Positions 1 to 10,900 of a stretch of DNA of 64,000 bases are shown one piece after another (the stretch's first letter is position 1; each line of letters starts with the position of its first letter). The notes beneath the pieces are model-generated. The model did not search any database. It was given only the letters and a program-made list of their open reading frames with translations, and was not told where the DNA came from. The position numbers were made by a program, and so were the translations under genes. Origin of the DNA: Pseudoips prasinana. Lineage: Eukaryota; Arthropoda; Insecta; Lepidoptera; Nolidae. The DNA is taken from the NCBI GenBank assembly GCA_951640165.1, contig OX621250.1, positions 12,859,501 through 12,923,500 of the forward strand, read 5' to 3'.

Positions 1-39
1 AAGCATTTGTCAGTAAAAAGTATCTCAACAAGTACTTAC

Positions 40-242
40 TTTTCTTCTTCTTGAGTAAGTTGCAAAACATAATATATACAATCCGTTGAAGTACTAAGGA
101 CGTTCTCAGATTTATGTGTCTGTGTCATGGCCAATTGATTCCGTTGAAAAATGCTATTTAACATAATTATACACTCGGCCATCCGTAAATGTTTTTGTTT
201 TGCTGTAATGACGTTGCTATTTATATAGGTAAGTTTTGACAT
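40..242 (-). CDS. First coding exon of an unrecognised gene
   Basis: An open frame starts with ATG at 242-240 on the minus strand and runs 67 complete codons to a good splice donor (GTAAGT, complement of 34-39), leaving two bases of a split codon. The gene therefore continues to the left, outside the window. The peptide is hydrophilic and probably helical, with no signal peptide or membrane segment, and ends in an acidic Gln-Glu-Glu-Glu stretch. I do not recognise the family. The next feature, the Regnase exon at 1971, is on the other strand and also has its upstream exons to the left, so the two genes either overlap antisense or one is nested in the other. The clean reading frame plus donor makes an exon plausible, but an unspliced chance ORF is possible. 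Confidence 0.5.
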
Positions 243-344
243 TAGTTTTTATCCTATTTCACGTCTTCATACTATAGCCTTAAATCAACTGCATAAGCTC
301 AATGCGATGCTGCAGTTTCCCAAATCTTAGCCCATGAGAACCGT

Positions 345-520
345 TCGGTCAGGGGGCCAGCGATGGGTGAACATCGAAAGAAGATTTGTCCAACAAATCC
401 GCTTGGGAGGCTTACTTACTACGTGGCATTACTACGTGCCTCGAAGAGTACATTAAACTGAGCTATTGGTCCCGGATGTAGGTATAAAAAGAAAACTACC
501 AAGAAAAGAAAAGGCCGGGT
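345..520 (+). repeat. Degenerate SINE-like remnant
   Basis: The core at about 451-495 (ACGTGCCTCGAAGAGTACAT followed by a GGTCCCGG-like end) resembles the GTGCCTCGGAGAGCACG core of the SINEs at 23664-24003 and 63395-63740. The remainder is too diverged to set boundaries. No gene is seen between 243 and 1970. Confidence 0.35.
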
Positions 521-654
521 TGACTTTTACCAGGACGTGCTGATGGTGCATAATGATTTATTAATGTTGATAATATTTAAGTCTTTAATTTACAGTAATC
601 ACTTGATCAATTCATAGATCAAACTATTGTACTTAATTAATATATATATTTAAC

Positions 655-1296
655 TAGCTTTTGCCCGCGACTTCGTTCGCGTGGAATAGTGACTTCCGGC
701 AGATTTTTGGTTTTACCCACATAGTTCCCGATCTCGCGGATCTCTATTTCGATCCCAACGCCATCTATCGAGCATAGTGACAACTCGGATTATTTATCTA
801 TACTCCGTTCGGGCATTTTCTTTGTACTAAAAGTTTTATTATATTAATATTATTTTTTTCATACCTTTTTACTATTTATTTACTTTTTTTCCGATGAATT
901 AAAACAATAACATGAACCGAACTCGTGTAACGATCGACACCATTGCGCGATCACCAACTCGACATATAGTACTAATAGAATTATCTATACTCCGTTAGAG
1001 CATTTTCTTTGTACAAAAAGTTATATTATATTATATTTTCATACCTTTATACTATTTATTTAAATTTTTCCGATGAAAGTTCAGTACTGAATTGATGCCG
1101 ACTCTTGACCAATAGATGGCGCTATTTTATTTTTTATTTTATTTTTTGTAATAAAAACTATCCTATGTCCTTTCTCAAGTTCCAAACTATGTTTGTACCA
1201 AATTTCACACAAATCGGTTCAGTAGTTTAGGCGTGAAGCAAAGACAGACAGAAAGACAGACAGAGTTACTTTCGCATTTATAATATTAGTTTGGAT
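655..1296 (+). repeat. Lepidopteran interspersed repeat of the GCCCGCGACTTCGTTCGC type
   Basis: The segment begins with a TTTTGCCCGCGACTTCGTTC core. It ends with the AAATCGGTTCAGTAGTTTAG motif, a GACAGACAGAAAGACAGACAG run and a TTTATAATATTAG tail. This start and end combination is familiar from many Lepidoptera genomes and has no coding content here. Two near-repeats inside it (around 780-850 and 970-1040: CTATACTCCGTT...GCATTTTCTTTGTAC) suggest an internal duplication of about 190 bp. Confidence 0.6.
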
Positions 1297-1970
1297 TAGC
1301 ATTTATAATAGAAAACTTTAATAATAATGTGATTATGAAAAATATTACGGGTAGTTGTAACATAATTTGACACAAGCTCTAAGATCTCCGTTAATGGTTC
1401 ATTCATAATGGGTATTGCTCAGGACACCTACGCTTATGTAATTTTGTTACAAGCTACACTAGATAAAGGCCTCACGTTGATTAGTGACGAGTGCAGATGC
1501 TTAGTGATTAGGTGTAAATACCTGTGGACGGCGACTGATTAGTAACCTGCGTGGTAAAGTGATTAGAAGCGTATTCTATTTTTTGCTAGTGAACTGCAAA
1601 TACTTAGGTACGTCCCGCGCGTCTTTTCTTCCCCTCACACGCAACGTGCATGCCACTAAACATGTCTGGTGTTTAGCGGCGGGTAAGAACTGAATTTACT
1701 AAACACAGCAACTTAACAGAAATTGACCCTACCCGCTCTAAACACCTGCACTACTCAAGCGGAATTTCTGATCACCTCTGTTCACACTTATAAACGTCAA
1801 TACATGTCTTTAGACTTTAAAACTAGCTGCCGCTAAGACTAAGAGATATATTTCATAGACAAGGGCGGTAAATTTACATTGTCAAAGAGACGATTAGGCC
1901 TTTGTAGAAGGGGTAAATACTGTAAGCCAAAAATAAGGACATTAAAGCTGACGTTTTAAATTTGTTGCAG
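1297..1970. other. Non-coding stretch before the Regnase exon
   Basis: No coding signal is visible. The sequence is the tail of the intron that ends with the polypyrimidine tract and TTGCAG acceptor just before 1971. A moderately GC-rich patch at 1605-1760 has no recognisable motif. Confidence 0.4.
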
Positions 1971-4900
1971 AAATATGTGGAGTCATCGTTGGGGTGGGCT
2001 GTGGAGCGAGGAGAAGATTCAAGCTATGACTCTGAGTACGAGGACGAGAGCGCCCACAGGACGGCCTCAAGAACTCCGTCCGACACACTCGCCGCTGAGT
2101 TCGCAGAGTATGTCACTCTCACACCACTACCACCGCAACCCAATCAGGTAAGGATCAATACTCAAATCTGTAGGGAAGGTTTTCTAGCAATATCTTAGTG
2201 TCCGTACCAATTAATTTTAAAACTATTCTTGAAAATAGATAGTCTACTACAATAATAGTTAGTGAGTATTATTGTAGCAGACTAGGGGCTAATTTAATAG
2301 AATTCAACAACGTAACCTTAACCGGCGGGCATAGAAAATTATTTATTTTTTCGAAGTTAGAACTGCACATTTGCTTAATTGTTTTTCAATTACGGTTTAT
2401 CTTTATGGTAATAATTATAATTACCAAATAAGGACATTTTACAACTCACTTTGCTAGTAACAGACAGATATCAAAAGTGATCTATTAAATTCACCCTACT
2501 ATAAGGATACGACTTTTTCCAAAAATATTAACATCCGGAGAATCTAGATAATTGTAAATCCATGAGATATATGTATATGAGGGAGACGATCGTTGCATAT
2601 TAATTTCTGTGACCTCATTCACCTGTCATTAGACATGTGAAATATCTATTTTTACTTCATAAAAAATGCATTCGAATTTATTACCTCCTATTGAAGTCTG
2701 CTAATAATATAAATTAAATAAATGTTATTTCTTTGTCAAAGGGCAATATTTTGGCACTTGCGTGTCATGCCTTTTGTCATTGTATACATGTCTCCGTAAA
2801 ATTTTAAATACAGTTAGATTATAATCTATCCTAGCGAGATTGGGAACTGTTTACAATTTAACGCATTTACCTCTCCTAATGGTGACAGTTATAACCTAAT
2901 AACCAAATTATTTGATAACAGTACATTTTTGCAAAAATATTGTAAGCGAAAGTATGTTACGGTCAGGTTACGGTTCACAATCTTTAGCCAGTTCACAATC
3001 TCGCGAAATAGTTTATAATCTAACGGTATTTACAATTTTGCGGTGACATACACGTTCGGAAGCTTAGTTCAATTGTGAGAACTTTTTGGTTTATTTTAAT
3101 GATTGATATTTATTATTCACAATTTACAATTAACAATTGAAGCGAAGGTTGTTAATCTCTTTCCTTTCTATGTATCAATTGTAATTTGGTTTTGCCAAGT
3201 AAAATTAGTTGGATGACAGTACAGACGCCAGCACATCAAGCTACCCCAATCTGCCAAATTTTCCCAATTGAAAAAAATCAACCTTATTTATTAAAAGAAA
3301 TTTGACAGATTGGGGTAGCTTGATGTGCTGGCGTCTGTACATCGAAATCTCGGAGTTTAAAAAGTGGGAGCACAGTATGCAAAACAGTAAATGCTTGATT
3401 ATCTGCGGGTCACCACATTCGTCATTCTTGTATTGTGTTAAGTTTTGGTCCGCATCCGTAGAGTCGTAGCTTCTAATAGGATTTGCCAATTTCTATGCGA
3501 CTTTTAAACATATGAAAAATAATCAAAAAAATCATTCATAAAATCCATTGAGACATAAAAAAGTTATACTAGTGTTACGCGCCGCTATCTTAATCGGGAG
3601 TAATCGCCAACGGTCGGAAGCGCTCGGGTGCGGTGACGTCGGGCTTGCGGTTAAAAAAACGTCGTGGGGGGTCTCTCTCGATGGCCGCGGTGGTACACGA
3701 CTGTGATTGCTGTCTAATATTAATTAAAATATTGAAAAATAAAAGTGTTTGTACATCTTTACATTCAGAAGTGGCATTTTATATATATTTCTATATATCG
3801 AACCCAGAAAATGAAGAGATCTGCGCGAAAGAAAAATCGGATAATGTTAAAAAAATCAAAACCTTCCGAATCCGTTACGAGTACGGGAAACTTTAGTGTT
3901 GACCAAGTTCAAGTTAATATGGACGACGAAGATATACATCCGAACGTGCTACTTGAAAGATTACTGTCTACCAAATTGGAAGGAATGGTTGAGAAGTTTT
4001 GTGATCAATCACGATCGATTAGAAATATTTCAGGTGAGAAAATCATACCCGCTTTTGATCCCGATAATCACGAAACAAATGTGAAAAACTGGTTGGCTAA
4101 AATAGACCAACTGGGATTGGTACATAAGTGGAATGACTATACAAAGATCGTCATAATGCAAACTCGCCTCGTTGGTCAAGCACAATTATGGTTTAGTCGT
4201 TTAGATGAGTACAATTACTCTTGGGAACAGTGGAAATCGTTACTTATTAGTGCTTTTCCAAGAAGTTTTGAGTACGCAGATATGTTAGAAGAACTAGTAA
4301 CCCGAAAGAAGTTAAACAATGAAACTGTAACTCATTATTATCATGATAAGCTGGCTATGTGTCGCCGCTGTCGTTTAGATGATGCTGCTGCCCTCTCTTG
4401 TTTAATTAAAGGCCTACCACTGGATTTACAAAATAATGCAAAAGCGTTTAAATGCGATACTCCCGAAGAATTTTACAGTGGATATTTGTTTACATTTGAA
4501 AGTTACCGCCATAAAACCGAAATGAAAAATATCAACCCGAGTTACCCGCGGACATCCAGGTTTGAACCTGAGAAGAGGTGTATTCCTGTTACTTTACCTA
4601 CGAGTGTGCCTTCAACTTCCCGTATTACTACAACTCCAACATTTCGTCGGATGAATTGTTTTAGGTGTAATTCCACTGAACACGTGGTAAAAAACTGCCC
4701 CGTCCCTGATAAAAGAATTTGTAAATTTTGTTCTGAAGTTGGACACAATATAAACCGTTGTCCCAAAATAGAAAACCTGTTGCAAAACTCAAAAGGCGGA
4801 GCAGCACCTATCAATATCGTTCAGAATTTGAATGACATTTATAAAAAAGATGTTTGTGTCGGTAAAAAATCATTTTCCGGATATTTAGATACTGGAGCAC

Positions 4901-7900
4901 AACTGAACGTTGTTTCACTGAAAATGGTAAAGGAACTAGGTTATATTGTAAGAGAAACAGAAGCCTTTCTGAAAGGATTTACTGGATATTCAGTACCAGC
5001 TATGGGTCAAGTGAATCTAGTAATGTCAATTGATGGACTAACTTTTGATACGATTGCAGTGGTTACCCACTTGGAATTGCCTGCTAATGTTGACATACTT
5101 ATTGGACAACCTATTATAAACGCTAAAGGAATTTCATTAATTACTACCCAGGATTCTGCTATATTAAAGGATGAAACTGTGTTGCGCAATGATTTATTGG
5201 ATGGGAAATTTGCGATTACGAGCTCTTCGGATGTTCAGTTACCACCACAAGCTTCTGCTTTTGTCGAAGTGAATATTGTAGGGAATGCCCTCGAAAATGA
5301 CGTCTGTACATCACCACGATTCCATAACTTCAACGGTAAAAATTTCGCTATACCTGCTGCTTTACTAACTGGGAAAAAAGGATATATCCGTATCTACAAC
5401 ATGAGTCAAGAACAGTTATTTTGGAAGAAAGATAATCTCATCACCCGTGCGGTACTATGTGAATCCATGGAGACTAATTCAACCAATCTGAAGAACAATG
5501 ATGGCGAATCGCTTCAGGCCGACAAAACAAAGGTGCGTTATTTTTCTTGTTTAATTAATCTGTCTGGGGCCTTGCGCCTTCTGTTTTATTTCAGATGTGA
5601 CACTGAGTGTCCCCCCCTCTGTTCTGTCTGTTTCTGTTATCTGTCTGTTTCTGTTCTGTTATCTGACCAAACGCCTACAGATTCTGATGTTCTGATTATT
5701 CCGCAAACAAAGGTTGCTGGATTCTGTCTGTATCATTTAGAATTGTCTGTATCTGCTAATTATATATTATACTGGTACACCATACGCTGATTCTGAACAG
5801 TTTACTGTAACGATTTCTTTAGATTATGTTTTATTACTCTATCATTAAATTTCTTGTGAATATTTATTAATATGTTTATTTATTACCATTTTAAATTTAG
5901 ATATCAAAGATAATTCTATTATTATTTAAGTATATACATGTATGTTCTATTTAAAATTATTATTTTAAGTTTTATTAGGACGTCTTAAAACTGGATTGCT
6001 TGCCGAAAATTGCTCACAGTGTTCACCTAGCTCCAAAATGTTTTCTGTTCCGCGTTTCCACAGAGGCCTGAACTTATTCAACTTCGTACTCAACCCTATA
6101 CAATATTACAAGTGAAGAGTATCTTAGAACTTGCACCAGAGCAAACACTACATTATTTATGTACCTGTAAAATTGGAGATATACCACTATCAAATATAGA
6201 TATAGGAGAATTATTGCCGTATGGTAAAGCCAAGCTTTTTGAATTATTACTAAAATATAAAGATTGTTTTGCTAGTGACACCAATGACCTTGGGCAAACA
6301 ACATTGTCTGAAATGACGATTCAGTTGACATCAAATATTCCTGTCTTTCATAAACCATACAGACTAGCTCCGAAAGAATTAGAAATTGTTCGGTCAAAGG
6401 TAAAGGACCTGTTAGATGCGGGCATAATAAAGGAATCGGAATCTAATTATGCCTCACCTGTTATTCTGGTTAAGAAGAAGAATGGAGATAGTAGGCTCTG
6501 TGTAGACTATAGGGCCTTAAATGCCATTACAATCAAAGATAGGTTTCCTTTGCCACACATTGATGACCAGCTCAACAAATTAGCGGGAAAATGCCTTTAC
6601 ACTAGCCTAGATTTGGCACAAGGGTATCATCAAATACCGCTTTCTGCTGATGCTACCAAATACACAGCATTTATAACACCAGATGGACAATGGGAATACA
6701 AACGAGTCCCATTTGGACTTGCCAATGCGCCTGCGGTTTTTCAGCGTACTATTTATAAACTTCTTGGGTCTTTACGTTACGAGGAAGTATTGACATTCAT
6801 GGACGATCTGTTACTTCCGTCTTCTGATGTCGATAGTGGACTTATCATTTTGGAGAAAGTATTTACACTTCTCAGACAAGCTAATCTAAAGCTAAATCTA
6901 AGGAAATGTGCATTCCTAAAATCAGAAGTTAATTATTTGGGACATGTTGTGACACCTGATGGGATTCGGCCAGGTGATAGGAAATTAGATGCCGTAAATA
7001 ATTTCCCCACACCGGTAAATGTTCATCAAGTTCGCCAGTTCATAGGATTATGTTCCTACTTTCGTAAATTTATCAACAATTTTGCCATAATTGCAAGACC
7101 TCTCACTGAATTAACTAAGAGTTGCGTGCCTTGGATATGGCAGGAAATTCAAAATGAAGCATTTTTAAAATTAAAGTCATTACTTGTTAACAAACCAGTT
7201 TTAGCACTTCACAATCGCGAATATGAAACAGAAATACATGCAGACGCCTCAAAAATGGGTATAGCGGGTATTCTTCTTCAGAAGCAACCAGATAATGACC
7301 TTAAACCCGTAATTTATTTTAGTAGAGTGACAACCAAAGAAGAAATGAATTACCATAGTTATGAATTAGAGACGTTAGCCGTAGTTGAATCCTTAAAGCG
7401 TTTTAAGATTTACATAACGGGTATTCATTTTAAGGTCGTCACTGATTGCTCAGCGGTAAGAAGCACATTCACTAAGAAAGATCTAGTTCCTAGGATTGCC
7501 CGTTGGTGGCTTCAAATTCAAGATTTCGATATGGAAGTCGTATATCGACCGGGAGCTAATATGCGGCACGTAGATGCGTTGAGCCGAAATCCAGTTTCTG
7601 CGATAATGAATGTTGAAGAAGTGAATGACTGGTTTCTTACAGCGCAACTTCAAGATGAACAGCTCCAATCGATTTACAAACAACTCAAAAGCGGAAATCC
7701 TAACAATGACGTCAAAATCAATTTTTGTATTTCAAACAATCGCATTTATCGTAAAACGATTCATGGTGAGCGCTTGGTAGTTCCCAAAGCTGCTCGATGG
7801 CGTATCATGAAAATGTTTCATGATGATATCGGTCATGTAGGTTTAAAGAAATGCGATGAAGCAATAAAAGCTGATTACTGGTTTTCACGTATGACTCGAT

Positions 7901-10900
7901 TTATAAGGAAATATGTGGAGGCTTGTTTGGATTGTCTATTTAAAAAGGGTAACTACGGTAAAGTAGCTGGAAAAATTAATCCTATAAATAAACCAGATGA
8001 ACCAATGCATACAGTACACATAGACCATATGGGTCCATTTCCAAAATCTAGGAAAGGAAATCAATATGTATTGGTGATTATAGACTCCTTTACCAAGTTC
8101 GTTGCAGTTCGATCTGCCAAAAGTCTTCGTTCCACCGAGACAGTTTCTATTTTGCGAGAGATATTTTCTATACTTGGCTACCCAAACCGAATCGTCTCAG
8201 ATAGGGGATTATCTTTTACCAGTCGTTATTTCAAGGAGTTTTGTACAAATCATAAGATTCACCATACTTTGAACGCTATAGCTGTACCACGAGCTAATGG
8301 ACAAGTGGAAAGAGTAAACCGGACATTATTAAATGCTTTGAGGACAGCTAACAAGGAACATTCCACATGGGATGATGCAATTCCAGAAATCGTCATGGGA
8401 ATAAATCACACAGTGCAGGATACAACAAAATTTAGCCCTTACGAACTTATGTTTTCCCATAAAAAGAGTGTAGTACCAGATTTGATGGGGAAAAATTTAG
8501 TAGTTGACTGCAAGGAAAGGCGTAAAAAGGCTAACGAAAACATCAGAAGGAAACAAAAGTATATGTCCATAAAATGTAACGAAAATAGAAAAGAAGCACG
8601 AAAATATCTGAAAGGCGCTCTGGTACTGTGGAATAATGCCTATACAAGTTGTGAGACTGGAGTCAATCGCAAGATTGATAAATTATATGCAGGTCCCTAC
8701 AAAATAGTGCAAGTCTGTTCTAACGACCGCTATAAAATTCGCAGTATAAAGGGAATGAAAGGTTATAAGAAGTTTGTTGCAATGGTACCTGCTGATGCAT
8801 TGCGGCCTTACAAAAGCTCTGTCAATTATGATACTGATTCTGTAGACAGTGATAAAGATGTCGTGGATACGCAAGATTTGATTGATTTATTGGAAAGTTA
8901 ATCCAACTGAAACTGCAAGTAAGTTCTGAGTAAAGACAATCCAGTTTTAGGTAGATGTCCAAGTTACTAGTATCATTCCTCATAAATTCTTTGTGAATAC
9001 CTCATCGGTATTCACTTTGCAGGATGGCCGATGTTACGCGCCGCTATCTTAATCGGGAGTAATCGCCAACGGTCGGAAGCGCTCGGGTGCGGTGACGTCG
9101 GGCTTGCGGTTAAAAAAACGTCGTGGGGGGTCTCTCTCGATGGCCGCGGTGGTACACGACTGTGATTGCTGTCTAATATTAATTAAAATATTGAAAAATA
9201 AAAGTGTTTGTACATCTTTACACTAGCTTTGAAGTTGTCCCTGCATCAATGCCCTCGCTTTTGATTCTAGATTCTTTAGATGACTTTCAAGTCGGTCAAA
9301 GGTGCAAGCAGGGGGAACTTAGTGCCAATCGGGAAGTTATGACTCCTGATTCCTGAAGATTGACGGTTTTTAAAAGGAGTGCTTGTAGGCGCAAGCTCCT
9401 TTGGATAGACCTTTCAATTTGTTACACCTTTGAACCGAAGCTGAAATTATGTTCATTTCTACAGGTGTAACATAGGGGAGGAGATTTAAGCAACTTAATT
9501 TTCATAAGAAACTGAAAATCTAATATAGGTACATAATTCCTCACAATTTTCTTTAATTATTTATTATGATACACCTGATGTACTATGTATAACTTGTCAG
9601 AAGGTTCACAGATGATATAATTATGTACCTATAGGGGAAGGTAGTACGAGATGATCCCCTTAAGCGGGAATCGCTGTAAAATACATAATTTTCTAAGTCA
9701 ACCAAAAATAAAGACGATTACTACTAGTATATTTATCTATCTAACCTTTCTTATACTCAAAATCAGAAATTAAATGAGGTTTCATTAAAATAATTCATTT
9801 TTTTTAAAACCTTACAAAGTAATCGTCTTGTACACCCCTATGGGTAAGATGATCCCCCAGGTAGAGGTAAGATGATTCCTATGATCATCTTACCCCCATA
9901 CCGAAAAATAACAAAAAATATGAAGAAAAAGATTAAAAAAACAAAAATACGCTGTAATGGAACATATTCTTTATTTAAAATAGTCATAAAAGCAACAAAA
10001 TCAACAGTCAGATTGAAACAAACAGTGACATTAAGTCCAAAAATTAAAAAAGAAAATAAAACAGTCTTCTAAGTTAATTTTTACTAGTTACATTAATCAT
10101 AATAATGACATCAATTTAAATATTGAATTCCATTCAGAATACCTAACTAAGCGAAGAAATCGTTCAAAAGTACCAAAACGAAACTAACTTTTTCTCCCTG
10201 CTTATAAATTTAATCTCTTTTTGGCAGATGCTGTGTTGCATAAATCACAAATAATTTCACCAGCTTCATCATCCTCTAATCCAACACATGCTTCATGTCC
10301 CCATTTTCCACATGCACAACATTTTATACATCCTTCACCCTTGGTATCGCAAGAAAACTTCTCTGTGCAGTATAGACACTCAGTATCATCTTCAGACTCT
10401 GATGTGTAATATGAAGTTTTCTTTCTTTTAGTTGACTTCCCTTAACATACTCCTTTGCCATTCTGTCTTTTTTAGGTACAGCGTTTTTATGATTTCTTTT
10501 ATCCTCTTTTTCTGTTTCTTTTTTGCGAGATGATCGAGGATCATCTCGTACATATAGAAAGGAATCATCTTGACCCAAGTCCCACTTTTTCATGAAATGT
10601 TTGCTAAAATAATCTAGAAGCACGCGGCTTTGTTTACGTGACCCAAATACTCAAATTAAGCATACTAGAAAGCCTCAAAAACATCAGAAATTACATTTAA
10701 CATCATTTAAATAAAAGTAACATGAGCTCAGAGTTATGCCTACCTTAGATTAGCCGTACACAATTTTGATTTTTTCTCGTCAAAATCGATATATCGCTCA
10801 CGCCGCCATTACGATTAGAAATGAGGCGGGGGGTGTCCGGAGCTATGTTTTACCAGTGAAATTAACTAGATGGCATTAGTAGATTCAGCACAATCGCAAA

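Larger units (their letters stand above)
3573..9222 (+). mobile_element. Full-length Ty3/gypsy LTR retrotransposon (5650 bp)
   Basis: Identical 191-bp LTRs (3573-3763 and 9032-9222; TGTTAC...TTACA) flank gag-protease and RT-RNase H-integrase ORFs. The site is bordered by a 4-bp target duplication, CTAG (3569-3572 and 9223-9226). Domain order (Gag with two CCHC knuckles, protease, RT, RNase H, integrase with a GPY motif) places it in Metaviridae. There is no env: only about 130 bp separate the pol stop from the 3' LTR. I see no convincing tRNA primer-binding site next to the 5' LTR and only a weak polypurine tract before the 3' LTR. Identical LTRs mean a recent insertion. It sits in the same orientation as Regnase, within its intron. 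Confidence 0.95.

Noticed and set aside
8902..9031. Envelope gene in the Ty3 element
   Set aside because: Only about 130 bp separate the pol stop and the 3' LTR, with no ORF, so it is not an errantivirus with env.
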